64,000 bases of DNA, from the NCBI GenBank assembly GCA_934317845.1, contig CAKRES010000011.1:1-64000 (forward strand), given 5' to 3'. The notes below the pieces were generated by a model. The model made no database searches. It worked only from the letters and a program-made list of their open reading frames with translations, and was not told where the DNA came from. Source of the DNA: an uncultured Lachnospiraceae bacterium. GTDB lineage: Bacteria; Bacillota; Clostridia; Lachnospirales; Lachnospiraceae. This document shows, piece by piece, positions 1-9,297 of this stretch. The position numbers were made by a program, and so were the translations under genes. Each line of letters opens with the position of its first letter. Position 1 is the first letter of the stretch.

Positions 1-112
1 AACTCATTTATCATGCATCTGTTCCTTATGCTTTATTTATAGCACTTTATACTGTCCAATAATCATCCCTTGTACATCGAATTAATGTTCTGTATTGCAA
101 CAAATCAGTATT

Positions 113-142
113 AAAAAAGGACGCAGGATTTCTCCCACGTCC
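113..142 (-). terminator. Rho-independent terminator at the end of the decayed element
   Basis: Read on the minus strand, GGACG and CGTCC arms enclose a GC-rich interior and are followed by a run of T. It sits directly after the last decayed reading frame of the conjugative-element scar, so it is probably that element's old terminator. Positions 1-112 hold nothing else I can assign. Confidence 0.5.
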
Positions 143-148
143 TCACAT

Positions 149-344
149 CTATCTGGCTTTATCTTCTCTTACCTTCGATACTTCCTTATGTGCCGCTTCC
201 TGCTTCACCTCATCCACATCTCTAGCCTCAAATGCATCTCAAATACATCATTTGCCTGCTCTTTCATGGCATTCTTCCTTAATAATTCGAGAAGTTCTCT
301 TATGACCTCCTCATTGGTAAGTTTTTTCCTGCTTCCATATCCAT
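149..344 (-). pseudogene. Remnant of a DUF6674-like conjugative-element gene
   Basis: A GGAGG ribosome site precedes an ATG at 344, but the frame breaks in an A-run after about seven codons. One base shift restores a peptide reading KLTNEEVIRELLELLRKN then AMKEQANDVFEM, which resembles the N-terminus of a family (DUF6674, recalled from clostridial integrative elements) normally a few hundred residues long. A second shift gives a short tail ending in TAG at 149. The protein is therefore truncated and frameshifted. Family assignment is from memory of the motif and needs a search. It lies next to a relaxase remnant, which supports an element origin. Confidence 0.45.
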
Positions 345-449
345 TCTGTTTCCTCCATTCTGTATACACTGTATTGATAAGGTCATAAACTGTTCTATGT
401 TGATTACCGATATTGCACCTATGCTAACGGATGACTTTTATATGGTACG

Positions 450-639
450 ATGAGGATGCATGGTCAATTCCATCTATGTAACCGCAAACAATACCTCAAA
501 TCCCTTCTTCCAGAAGAACTTATGAGCGAAGTCCTCCGCTATCTTGTAAGCATCTTCATAAGTCAGCTTATCATTGTCCTCCAGATGAAAGGATATGGAC
601 AGCTTCTGTAAAGGCATTATATAACTCCATTTGTTTCAT
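450..639 (-). pseudogene. Relaxase (MobA/VirD2-like) fragment
   Basis: One minus-strand frame reads LSISFHLEDNDKLTYEDAYK followed by IAEDFAHKFFWKKGFEVLFAV and then a stop at TAG. This is the segment of relaxases just before the metal-binding HxDxxH histidines. The next bases can be read as VHTDGIDHxHPH only by shifting frame, so the catalytic triad is broken. A short peptide from ATG 639 precedes it in another frame. Only about 60 of several hundred residues survive. Relaxases nick the transfer origin of conjugative elements; this one cannot function. The fragment marks an old integrated element. Confidence 0.6.
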
Positions 640-973
640 GGCTTCGCTTTTTGGTATTTTTGTATTCAGTTATTGTGTTTTGGCTACGATTGCACCGGAT
701 TATGGCTACATACTAATAGAAATTGTGGTCTGCCCCGGTAAATTGCAGTGTCATGCCCCTGTTGTGATTCTACTGTTGCTCTGCTTTGTAGCCATTTGGT
801 TGCAGATATTGTCTAAGCTGTATCTGCTATAGCTATACTGTCCATAAGAACCGCTATCATCTGCATCAGTCTGGGTAATTCTTCGTAGCCTTGGTGTAAG
901 CGATGCTTCGTCAGCAGGGCACATCATCCCCACAGATCTCTACTACTTATTGAAATCTTCTATTCCCTTTCCT
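640..973. other. Non-coding scar, no gene assigned
   Basis: A 60-codon minus-strand frame (751-933) exists, but it has no convincing ribosome site and no family I recognise. The stretch is probably more debris of the decayed element, between the relaxase fragment and the C39-like peptidase gene. Confidence 0.4.
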
Positions 974-1834
974 TCATTCCGTAAAAGTAAACGCCCACAG
1001 ATCCTGTATCTGCTCCATCAATGTGGAAAGCTCCCAATGCTTTTTACTCCTCTTCCTGCTGTTTGGATCATGCACGATAATACTGCCATCCTCATAACAT
1101 CCTGTCAACACAATAAAATGCCCCTCTGTCGTAAAGTCTCCTGGTCCGACTACTGCAATGATCGGATGTCCTTCCTCCAGTTCTGCGCGGATCTGTTCTT
1201 CAGAAAAAGGTACTTCATGAGAAGATAGTCCCAGCAATGCTGCTCCATCTGTCATCAATGACCAGGAGGAGCCTGATCCCTCCACATAAAAGCCATTGCT
1301 TTCCGCCATTTTTGCGACTGCATATGGATTTTTTGCAGTATTTCCACTCAGTCCACAATAAACCATGGACAAACAGGTAGGACCACATCCTGTGACTGCC
1401 AGATAATCGCTACCGTATTGCTCATACCCCCAGCGTTCGTCCCACTGTAAAAAGAGTGGAATCTTCCCCCGCTTTACCTCGCCGGAAATATTCTTATCGT
1501 GATCCTTATCCTTTTCTTCCTGAAAATCTTTTACATACTTTCTGGCTTCCGGATTATTCTTATATAATTTCCGGATAGAATCCGGATATGACGCATCCAG
1601 CCAGTCCGGTGTACGATTTTCCAAGGAATCCACCATCGTATGCAGTGTTTCAGAAACGGGATCTGACTGTCCGGACTCCAGTTGACGCTCTGTAATCTGA
1701 TTTCTCACATGCATAAGTAAAACCAGTAACAGGAGAAGAAAAAGCAGCCTTCGTAATATCACATGCTTCTTTTTCCGTTTTCTGCGCACTCTTACTCTTC
1801 TGCTCTGCATTTTCTGCTCTGCTTCTTTTACCAT
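974..1834 (-). CDS. Membrane-anchored C39-like cysteine peptidase
   Basis: This 286-residue protein has a very basic N-terminus, one membrane segment (about residues 25-40, RLLFLLLLLVLLMHV) and an extracellular C39_2/papain-like domain. Motifs seen are GCGPTCLSM with the likely catalytic cysteine, GHFIVLTG with the histidine, and VHDPNS with the aspartate. Such domains cleave peptides or wall-linked substrates; the substrate here is unknown. I start at ATG 1834 because GGGAGG lies 7 bases upstream; an ATG at 1840 is too close to it. The gene follows a VanRS-like pair but is separated from it by a terminator hairpin, so it is probably its own unit. Confidence 0.75.
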   Translation of the reverse strand: MVKEAEQKMQSRRVRVRRKRKKKHVILRRLLFLLLLLVLLMHVRNQITERQLESGQSDPVSETLHTMVDSLENRTPDWLDASYPDSIRKLYKNNPEARKYVKDFQEEKDKDHDKNISGEVKRGKIPLFLQWDERWGYEQYGSDYLAVTGCGPTCLSMVYCGLSGNTAKNPYAVAKMAESNGFYVEGSGSSWSLMTDGAALLGLSSHEVPFSEEQIRAELEEGHPIIAVVGPGDFTTEGHFIVLTGCYEDGSIIVHDPNSRKRSKKHWELSTLMEQIQDLWAFTFTE

Positions 1835-1852
1835 ATCCATTCCTCCCAATGT

Positions 1853-1896
1853 AAAAAACTGTATGTAAGAATTGTATCCTACATACAGTTTTTTTG
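1853..1896 (-). terminator. Terminator after the VanS-like kinase
   Basis: AACTGTATGTA and TACATACAGTT form a strong stem with A/T runs on both sides, so it can end transcription in both directions. On the minus strand it closes the two-component operon just before the C39-like gene. Confidence 0.65.
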
Positions 1897-1928
1897 TATC
1901 AAGAAGTCCTGATGAATTTCTTATCATT

Positions 1929-3026
1929 TTATGATTTTTTCTGCATAACCAGACGAAAGGTGATCGTTTCCTTTTCACTTTCGCAAGTCAGAGTTCCGTG
2001 GTGCAGCTCCACGATCTGTTTGGCGATCGCAAGTCCCAGTCCGGCTCCACCGGAAGAAGAGTTTCTCGAAGATTCCATCCGGAAAAACTGTTCAAAAATT
2101 CTCTCGAGTTTTTCCGGAGGAATCGTTTTTCCATGATTTCTGATCACTAACACTGCCTGCTGTCCCTGCTCATATGTTTCTATCTCGATACAGGTATGCT
2201 CATAGCTATAGTTGACTGCATTTTTTAACAGGTTATCAAATACACGCTCCATTTTGTAAATGTCACATTCCACCAGCAATTCCGGCGAGGCATTCAACTC
2301 CCAGGTAAGATCTTTTTCCTTAAATAACGGTAAAAATTCATATACCATTTGTGTGATCATTTTAGAAAGATCTACCTCAGAAAGCTCCAGCGTCATTTTA
2401 GAAAGGTTAAACCGTGTGATCTCAAAAAATTCATTGATCAATTCCTCTAACCGCTGCGCTTTTTTCAATGCAATGGTTTCATATTTTTCCCGCAGCTTTG
2501 GAGAAATCTCCTGTTCCTCTTTCAAAAGTGTCAGATAACCGATCACCGAAGTAAGCGGTGTTTTCAGATCATGCGCCATATAAACGATCAGATCATTTTT
2601 CCGCTGCTCCGCATCCTTTGCAGCCTCCTGGCTTAGGCGAAGATCTGTACGGATTGCATTTAACTGCCGCTCCACCTCATAAAGCGGTTTGGGAAGGGAA
2701 AATAAAGCGTCACTTTCCATATCCGAATAGATTGTTTCCACGCTTTTTAAAATATCACTCATGTAAAGTGTGACACGCCGGATATAATAAAAGGAAAATG
2801 CCAACACGGCAACCAGCATGATAAAGAGAAAACAGACAGGCAGGTTGTGATGTACAAAGGTAATGAAGGGATAAAGCAATTCATCTCCATACCAGATCCG
2901 CCGTTCGCAGATCAAATATGCCACTACCAGCACAAAGACCAGCACACTGGCAAAGACCAGGCAGGACATTGCCATACGAAACAGCATTTTCCGGATCAGC
3001 TTCTGATGGATGTTTTCTTTATTCAT
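1929..3026 (-). CDS. VanS-like sensor histidine kinase
   Basis: This 365-residue kinase has two membrane segments (about residues 15-40 and 62-82) with a short extracytoplasmic loop. The H-box VYMAHDLKTPLTSVIGYL places the phosphorylated histidine near residue 152. N-, G1- and G2-box motifs follow (NLLKNAVNY, GGAGLGLAIAKQIV). The H-box wording is that of the VanS group. The start at 3026 overlaps the end of the response regulator by 8 bases, so the two are translationally coupled. No vancomycin-resistance genes are nearby, so the signal is unknown; envelope stress or a wall-active compound is the best guess. Confidence 0.85.
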   Translation of the reverse strand: MNKENIHQKLIRKMLFRMAMSCLVFASVLVFVLVVAYLICERRIWYGDELLYPFITFVHHNLPVCFLFIMLVAVLAFSFYYIRRVTLYMSDILKSVETIYSDMESDALFSLPKPLYEVERQLNAIRTDLRLSQEAAKDAEQRKNDLIVYMAHDLKTPLTSVIGYLTLLKEEQEISPKLREKYETIALKKAQRLEELINEFFEITRFNLSKMTLELSEVDLSKMITQMVYEFLPLFKEKDLTWELNASPELLVECDIYKMERVFDNLLKNAVNYSYEHTCIEIETYEQGQQAVLVIRNHGKTIPPEKLERIFEQFFRMESSRNSSSGGAGLGLAIAKQIVELHHGTLTCESEKETITFRLVMQKKS

Positions 3027-3717
3027 CGATACGATACCCCACTCCCCAGACAGTCTTAATGTAATTTGGCTTTCTGGAGTTTTCACCTAATTTTTCCCGG
3101 ATATGAGCAATGTGCGCCATCACTGTATTATTGCTGTCCATATACTTCTCATTCCAGACCGCTTCAAACAATGCCTCCGAAGATACCACTTTCCCCCGGT
3201 TTTGAAACAAATATAACACGATCGAAAATTCCAGCGGAGTCAATGGCACTTCTTTTCCAAAAAGCGTACAGCTATGTGTCTTCTCATCAATTTCCAATCC
3301 ATTGTATTCATACCGGCTCTCCTGCTCCATTTTATTTTGAGCCTGATTATACTTTTTCGTTCTGCGAAGCTGCGCACGCACACGCGCGATCACTTCCAAC
3401 GGATTAAACGGCTTCGTGATATAATCATCGGCACCAAGTGTCATCCCCTTGATCTTATCTGCATCTTCACATTTTGCTGTCAGCATAATGATCGGGAAAA
3501 ATAAATGCGTCCGGATCTTCTGGCACAAAGTAAATCCATCCATATCCGGAAGCATAATATCCAGCAATGCCAGATCAATCCTTGTATGCTCCAGGCATGC
3601 AAGTGCATCTGCCGCATTATAAAATTTTTTTACACGATAGCCGTCATTTTCCAAATATACTTCAATGAGATCCGCAATCTCTTTCTCATCATCTACCACT
3701 AAAATGGTTTCTTCCAC
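3019..3717 (-). CDS. OmpR/VanR-type response regulator
   Basis: This 232-residue regulator has an N-terminal receiver domain with acidic pair DD9-10, phospho-acceptor D53 in LLDIMLP and the conserved lysine in DDYITKPF near residue 102. The C-terminal winged helix ends with VWGVGYRIDE. It is the partner of the VanS-like kinase that overlaps its 3' end. The length is typical of the family. Targets cannot be read from the sequence; the adjacent C39-like peptidase is a candidate by position. Confidence 0.88.
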   Translation of the reverse strand: MEETILVVDDEKEIADLIEVYLENDGYRVKKFYNAADALACLEHTRIDLALLDIMLPDMDGFTLCQKIRTHLFFPIIMLTAKCEDADKIKGMTLGADDYITKPFNPLEVIARVRAQLRRTKKYNQAQNKMEQESRYEYNGLEIDEKTHSCTLFGKEVPLTPLEFSIVLYLFQNRGKVVSSEALFEAVWNEKYMDSNNTVMAHIAHIREKLGENSRKPNYIKTVWGVGYRIDE

Positions 3718-3866
3718 GCAAGCTCCTCCTTTTGACCGTCAATTTCGACTGTCATTTCCTCAGTTCATCGAAAGAGCATTCCTTTTACTGCTCATTCACA
3801 TTTCATTATAGCATAGGCAGAAGCTTTCATTTCTTATGAATTTATGATTTCTTTTTAAGATCCTTA

Positions 3867-5453
3867 TTAGCGGCTGTTATAGCTTCTCGGACTACTCTTC
3901 TTTCCAACCGTTGAAACATGGTGTTTGTAACGAACCGGTGCCACCTTGATCGAATAGGTAAATCCACGACCGGAACGAAGCACAATACTGGTAGTCTTGC
4001 TTGTTCCCAATAATCGGTAATTGCTTCCCGGCTGTTTGCCATACACCTCATAGCTCGTTGCCCCTTTGGCTTTCTTCCACTTCACAGTGATATAATCCAC
4101 AAGCGGCGTTCTGCTGTTTCTTCTGATACTTGTGATTTTGGTCGCTCCCGGCTTCTTTGGTGCAGTATAAAATGTCTGGGCAGAAGACTTTTCTCCAAAC
4201 AGCTTCTTTCCATTTGCCTTCACATACGCACATACCTTGAATTTATATTTGGACTCTGCCTTCAGCTTCTTCACTTCGCAGCTCGTCTTTTTCTTTACAT
4301 CTTTATACAATACATAACGTTTCTTTTTTGTATTGTATTGATAGACACAGTAACCATCTACCCCTGTCTGTGACATCCAGTTTATTTTGATCGAATTGCC
4401 AGTCTGTGACTTATCATGCACTCCATTTACTTTTCCCGGCTTTACAACCACGGTACAGGAAGCAGATAAATTACTTCCATCGTTTGCCGTCACCGTTACA
4501 ACAGAAACGCCCGGATTCAGAAAAGAACGCACACGACCGTCGCCAGCCATCGTAATAACCTTCGGATTGGAAGACGTCCATTTCAGCCCGGAAACCAAAG
4601 CTCCTTCCGGCGTAACAGAGGTTTTTAAGTCATAGATCTCATCCGGCTGCATTTCAAGATACGTCGTGTTCAACTGAAGTTCCGTTGCCGCAAGATCATG
4701 AAATACAATCGTATAAGTACCGGACGTATGACGATACAGCGGACTGATCTTCACATAGTTCGTACCTGCCTTTAAAGGAACCTCTATCGTTTTCTTTACC
4801 GGTTCCGTCAGGGAATTACAGTAAATAGTAATATTCTTTAATTCATTTTCAGAGCCATCATATACTCCTACCGTCAGATTGTTGATCAAAGTTGTTACAT
4901 CAAAGGAAAATGTACCTGCCGATGGTGCAGTTACCTTATAATAATCACACATATCAGATCCGCCGATAAAACCTGTGATCTGCTGTCCTCCTGCCAAAGG
5001 CATCGCCGTAGCAGACGTATCATTCGGCTCCACATCATTACTTGCTACGGCCTCTAAGGAAGCCTTCACTTTAAAACTGCCTTCCTCGCCAGAGTTTTGC
5101 CATACCTTAAGCGTATAGGTTCCTGCCTGTACCGCTTTTGTAGTCTCCCCTGTCTGAGGCGCAGCCGCACTGCCACCTGTTATAATGTCATCCATCACAA
5201 TGGTATTGTCCGTGCCGGTCAGATTCCATTTCAGATTTCCAACCATCGACTGTACCGTAAGTGTCAGATAACCGGTAGACGTCAAGGTAAGATTATATAG
5301 TGCCGGATTTTTTTCATCCGTAACCGTTCCCGTGACATAAGTATTATTTAGTGCCAATGTCAAAGTTTCTGCGGATACGCGCGGTGTCATCGGCAGCACC
5401 ATACAGCACACCAGCAGCAATACCAAACTACATTTTTTTACTCTTTCTCTCAT
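3867..5453 (-). CDS. Secreted protein with Ig-like (BIG2) and fibronectin III domains
   Basis: This 528-residue protein has a clear signal peptide (RVKKCSLVLLLVCCMVLPMT then VSAET). Two pre-peptidase-like beta domains follow (roughly 30-115 and 120-255, with a VEPNDTSATAMPL motif), then a BIG2 domain (about 257-340, WTSSNPKVITMAGDGRVRSF) and two fibronectin III-like domains to the end. There is no LPxTG or S-layer motif, so it is secreted or held by unknown contacts. It starts 42 bases after the Bce-type kinase gene on the same strand and may be read through from that operon. Role unknown; adhesion or envelope scaffolding is an inference. Confidence 0.75.
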   Translation of the reverse strand: MRERVKKCSLVLLLVCCMVLPMTPRVSAETLTLALNNTYVTGTVTDEKNPALYNLTLTSTGYLTLTVQSMVGNLKWNLTGTDNTIVMDDIITGGSAAAPQTGETTKAVQAGTYTLKVWQNSGEEGSFKVKASLEAVASNDVEPNDTSATAMPLAGGQQITGFIGGSDMCDYYKVTAPSAGTFSFDVTTLINNLTVGVYDGSENELKNITIYCNSLTEPVKKTIEVPLKAGTNYVKISPLYRHTSGTYTIVFHDLAATELQLNTTYLEMQPDEIYDLKTSVTPEGALVSGLKWTSSNPKVITMAGDGRVRSFLNPGVSVVTVTANDGSNLSASCTVVVKPGKVNGVHDKSQTGNSIKINWMSQTGVDGYCVYQYNTKKKRYVLYKDVKKKTSCEVKKLKAESKYKFKVCAYVKANGKKLFGEKSSAQTFYTAPKKPGATKITSIRRNSRTPLVDYITVKWKKAKGATSYEVYGKQPGSNYRLLGTSKTTSIVLRSGRGFTYSIKVAPVRYKHHVSTVGKKSSPRSYNSR

Positions 5454-5495
5454 TCTTCTCCTCCTCTAGGTATCATAAATTTCCTACAAAGAAAA

Positions 5496-6512
5496 TTATA
5501 CCACAGGAAACTCTATTACAAAAGTAAAACCTGCTCCATAAACGGATGTTACATTAAGCGTAACATGCAGCACATCCGCCATTTTCTGTGCCAGATAAAG
5601 TCCCATTCCCGTCGCCTTTCTCCGGCTCTCATCCCCTTCCCCGGTAAAACCTTTGTCAAATAAAAATGGCAGTTCACTCTGTTTTACCCCGATTCCATTA
5701 TCCTCTATAATAAGTTTTATCTTTTCCTCCCGCTCCACCGCAATACGGATCCAGTGTTCCTCCTTTGCTTCATCTACATATTTGCAGGAATTATAAAGTG
5801 CCTGCGATAACAGAAACAACAATCCCCGCTCATCACTTAAAACCTCTTCTTCTTTCGTATCCAGCCGGATCTTAATTCCCTTTTCTTTCAAAAACGGCTG
5901 TTTTTCCAGCAGTGCCTCCTGAATAAGAAGCGGAAGGGAGATCCGTTTGAATACTACATCCTTATGCGCCGACATCAATCTCGCATAATACAATAGCTGC
6001 ATGATCTGTTCTTCCATCCGGCGATGAACATAAGAAAAACGCTCTGCCAAAAAAGGCGTCATTTCCTTTTGTCGGTTCTCTAATAAAAGCTGCAGCAAGG
6101 AAAGGGGTACCTTCATTTCATGTACCCAGTTTTCCGTGTATTCCTCATAATCCTCGCGCCGTACCTGTTCCGTTTTGCGCAGTCCCTCCTGCTCCAGCAA
6201 AAACTCCCGAAGGACAAGAAAACGTTCCATTTCATTCCGGGAAAGCTGTGGCAGTGCCTCATCATTTCCCTGCTTCCATTCTGCCAGAAAATGATCAAAC
6301 GACCTCTGCCGTTCCATTTCCCGTCTGACAAGCAATAAAAACAAAATGGCAAACACCAGTACATAACACAGGAACAGGCAGATTCCAATGGAGAAAAAAG
6401 CCTTTGGATTCACAAGCCATAAAAAAAATGTTGTAATGCCCATCAAAAGAAACAGTATGGCAAATAAGTACCCGTATTCCCGCATATCTATATCTTTTCT
6501 CTTATCCTTCAA
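5496..6512 (-). CDS. bceS: BceS-like intramembrane-sensing histidine kinase
   Basis: This 338-residue kinase has two close N-terminal membrane segments with almost no external loop, the hallmark of intramembrane-sensing kinases that read the state of an adjacent ABC transporter. The H-box is NWVHEMKVPLSLLQLL, followed by an N-box (ALYNSCKYVDEA) and a G-box (ATGMGLYLAQKM). The frame opens with TTG at 6512, with GGGAG 9 bases upstream inside the end of the regulator gene; ATG 6485 is the alternative. It lies last in the bceA-bceB-bceR-bceS order. The signal is probably flux through BceAB during peptide-antibiotic attack. Confidence 0.82.
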   Translation of the reverse strand: MKDKRKDIDMREYGYLFAILFLLMGITTFFLWLVNPKAFFSIGICLFLCYVLVFAILFLLLVRREMERQRSFDHFLAEWKQGNDEALPQLSRNEMERFLVLREFLLEQEGLRKTEQVRREDYEEYTENWVHEMKVPLSLLQLLLENRQKEMTPFLAERFSYVHRRMEEQIMQLLYYARLMSAHKDVVFKRISLPLLIQEALLEKQPFLKEKGIKIRLDTKEEEVLSDERGLLFLLSQALYNSCKYVDEAKEEHWIRIAVEREEKIKLIIEDNGIGVKQSELPFLFDKGFTGEGDESRRKATGMGLYLAQKMADVLHVTLNVTSVYGAGFTFVIEFPVV

Positions 6513-6518
6513 GCACCC

Positions 6519-7187
6519 TTACTCCCTTCTCAGCCGATATCCAATGCCGCGCACCGTTTCCACACGATCCTTTAAGCCCAGCTCGTTTAATGTATGCCGT
6601 AATCTGGTCATTGTAACCTGCAATGCATTTTCATCAATGTATTCCTTGGTTCCCCAAAGAGCAAGAAACAAATCCTCCTTTGGCACCGTTTCTCCCATAT
6701 GCTGCAAAAGGGCAACCATGATCTGTCCCTCCTTTTCCGGCAGCACCTTGGACTGATTATTTACACAGATCGTATAGGTCTGCTCATCCAGCATAAAACC
6801 ATTTCCGGAAAGCATCTGCGGTCCGGCATAACGGTGCAGTAGATTTTTGATCCGTGCCAGCAACCGTTCGGTATGACACGGCTTCGTCAGATAATCATCC
6901 GCCCCCAATTCTAATGCATTTAATTCATCTTTTAAACGGTCGGCACTCGTAAGGATCAGAGTTGGCAGATTCTTTTTCTGTTTCACCAGCCGACAGATCT
7001 CAAACCCATTCTGCCCCGGAAGTCCCAGATCCAATAAAAGAAGCTCCGCCTCCATGGAAAGGATCGTGCTGGCAGTTTCGCGAAATGTTGTGATCAACAA
7101 CACCTCGTATCCCGCACACGATAATATTTCTTTTAGTTCCTGACGCAAAAATGCATCGTCCTCCACCAATATGATCCTATTCTTCAT
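6519..7187 (-). CDS. bceR: BceR-like response regulator
   Basis: This 222-residue OmpR-family regulator has a receiver domain with DD10-11, phospho-acceptor D in LLLDLGLPGQNGFEIC near residue 52 and K in DDYLTKPCHTERLL, and a winged-helix C-terminus ending VETVRGIGYRLRRE. The GLPGQNGFEIC wording is common in the BceR/VraR-like group. It sits 6 bases before the kinase TTG start and 19 bases after the permease gene. In known systems it activates the bceAB promoter. Confidence 0.85.
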   Translation of the reverse strand: MKNRIILVEDDAFLRQELKEILSCAGYEVLLITTFRETASTILSMEAELLLLDLGLPGQNGFEICRLVKQKKNLPTLILTSADRLKDELNALELGADDYLTKPCHTERLLARIKNLLHRYAGPQMLSGNGFMLDEQTYTICVNNQSKVLPEKEGQIMVALLQHMGETVPKEDLFLALWGTKEYIDENALQVTMTRLRHTLNELGLKDRVETVRGIGYRLRRE

Positions 7188-7206
7188 ATGCCGCTCCTCA
7201 TTTCTT

Positions 7207-9297
7207 TTATTCTGTACGGGAAAGCTTTTGAAGCTGTCCGATCAATCCATAGCTGTTTTTGATCACCGCTCTCATATAACAGTATTCTACCATAACAAGC
7301 CCCGCAATAACAACGGCTGCAAGAAGCAGTAACACACTAATCTGTGATTGCAGATCATAAGGAAGAACATGCCGAAACAAGGCACACACTCCAAAAAGGC
7401 TGCTGATCATTGCAGTTCCCACCGGAACTCCAAAGTACCACTTGATCTGCCGCTTGGAAGAAACAAAAAGCTGCTCCTTCGTACAGCCGAGCCGGTACAT
7501 CGTCCGGTAACGGTCACTCATTTTTTCTTCCTGCATCATATATTGCAGACTAATCGTTGTATTGGCGATCAACAAAAAGATCACTGCCAGATAAATGGTC
7601 AGATAACTGGCCGCTACAATATAAAATAATTGTCTTCCCATATTTTGCAAATAATTTTCAAATTGGAAACCACTTTTATGAAGCAGTGGCAGCACTTCCT
7701 GCAAGGCATGAAGTAATCCATGTTCCTTAACATAGGACGCTTTCAGATACCCATTATAATAGAAGCTGATATTCTTTTCATCTGCCAATTGGGTAAATAA
7801 CGCATCCGGCACGACCAGGCCAAAGCCGATCGTAATACTACGATCCACGACAATATCATCATGACACACCGCCTTAATGCGGTACTGTTTTCCATCGATC
7901 TTGATCACCGGATCATACGCAAGCAGCTTTTCATACATGTTCTGAATCTTGCCATCGCTGTCAAAATCATGATCAATGTAGATTGCCAGCTCCCCGTCTT
8001 TTAACGAAAGTTCTTTCCTGCCTGCATTATGGCGCAAACCATTAAACCCGTTTTCTGCAATCATGTATGGGGAAGTACTAAGATAAAACTGCTCCTGATT
8101 CTGAAACAATTCCCGATCCTGCCCCTTCAGGTGCGTGGCAGCTTTCTTTAGATCATCCGTCTGATAGGAAACGATCTTATCCATCCCACTGTCTTTCCCA
8201 TAATCACATTCTGCATGCAGCATGCATACGCTGACCTTCTGCCATTTGGAAAATAGTGAAGCAATCTCCTTCTCCTGAGTCCAATTTAAAAACTGTGCCT
8301 CATCCGATTCTTCGTAAACCTCTGCCGTCACATCCATCGTATGTTCCGTACTTGTTTTTGCGTTGCTTAAAGCGATTGCAATTCCATATCCAAAACAGAC
8401 AATTCCGATCAAAATGAGTAAGGAAGACACGGTAAGGGAAGTTGTCTTTTGGAACACATTTTCCTGTAACTGTCGAAAGGTGAAAATGGAAAGCTGGTCC
8501 TTGCTTTTGGTTCCGCTCATATGTCCAAACACACCACAGAATCCACCGATCAGCCATCTGCTTCCAATCGCGCCTACAACGAGCATGATAAGAAACAAAC
8601 GGGGAGAAGCCCATGTGCGGTCAACAAAGCAAGCTAACACATAAGCAGCTATTAACAAAACGCTTCCAAGAAAAAACCAGATGCGCCCGGTTGGCATCTT
8701 GTGCTTTTTTTCTGACTCCTCGCTCTTTCGGAGCAGATGATCCGGCTCTTTTCGTACCAGCTTTGCACTTAAAATGATATTTGCAAACAGCTTCACTCCG
8801 AAAAATCCAAGCGAAGTAAGTAAAAGAGAAGAAAGGGAAAAGGAAAACTGATGTCCAATGATCCCCAGCCCAATGATCCGCGCGGTTACAAGGCTGATCC
8901 CTTCCGAAAGCAGCACAGCAACAGGAAGACCGATCACTAAAGAACGGACACTACTTGCAACATCAGAAAGCATCAAAAAGGAAAATAATCTGCTTCGCTT
9001 CATTCCGAGCATCAGCATTACTCCAAATTCATGCTTCTGTCGTTCCAACTGATATTTCTGGGCAAAATAAATAAGGAAAAAAACGAGGAAAAGAGCCAGT
9101 ACAAACACAACATTCAAAAGCATGTAAAGCGTATTAACCGCATCACTTTCCATTTTATGAAGAAATACCATTACGTCCTGCTGCGGCAAAGCCAGCACCA
9201 CATAGCAGGCAATGATCGCAATGATCAGGCAGGCATAATAAATTCCATTTTCTTTTCTGCTTTTTTTGTTATTTCGCCGTATCTGATTAAAAAACAT
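7207..9297 (-). CDS. bceB: BceB-like FtsX-family ABC permease
   Basis: This 697-residue permease has ten predicted membrane segments arranged as 4 + 2 + 4 groups: an N-terminal FtsX-like half, a large extracytoplasmic domain of roughly 200 residues (about 330-530), and a C-terminal FtsX-like half. That architecture is specific to peptide-detoxification permeases such as BceB. The start at ATG 9297 overlaps the ATPase gene by 11 bases and has GGGGG upstream; longer frames would run deep into bceA. It works with BceA to free targets from bacitracin-like peptides and signals to BceS. Confidence 0.85.
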   Translation of the reverse strand: MFFNQIRRNNKKSRKENGIYYACLIIAIIACYVVLALPQQDVMVFLHKMESDAVNTLYMLLNVVFVLALFLVFFLIYFAQKYQLERQKHEFGVMLMLGMKRSRLFSFLMLSDVASSVRSLVIGLPVAVLLSEGISLVTARIIGLGIIGHQFSFSLSSLLLTSLGFFGVKLFANIILSAKLVRKEPDHLLRKSEESEKKHKMPTGRIWFFLGSVLLIAAYVLACFVDRTWASPRLFLIMLVVGAIGSRWLIGGFCGVFGHMSGTKSKDQLSIFTFRQLQENVFQKTTSLTVSSLLILIGIVCFGYGIAIALSNAKTSTEHTMDVTAEVYEESDEAQFLNWTQEKEIASLFSKWQKVSVCMLHAECDYGKDSGMDKIVSYQTDDLKKAATHLKGQDRELFQNQEQFYLSTSPYMIAENGFNGLRHNAGRKELSLKDGELAIYIDHDFDSDGKIQNMYEKLLAYDPVIKIDGKQYRIKAVCHDDIVVDRSITIGFGLVVPDALFTQLADEKNISFYYNGYLKASYVKEHGLLHALQEVLPLLHKSGFQFENYLQNMGRQLFYIVAASYLTIYLAVIFLLIANTTISLQYMMQEEKMSDRYRTMYRLGCTKEQLFVSSKRQIKWYFGVPVGTAMISSLFGVCALFRHVLPYDLQSQISVLLLLAAVVIAGLVMVEYCYMRAVIKNSYGLIGQLQKLSRTE

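Noticed and set aside
751..933. 60-codon minus-strand frame in the left scar
   Set aside because: No ribosome site and no recognisable family; left unassigned.
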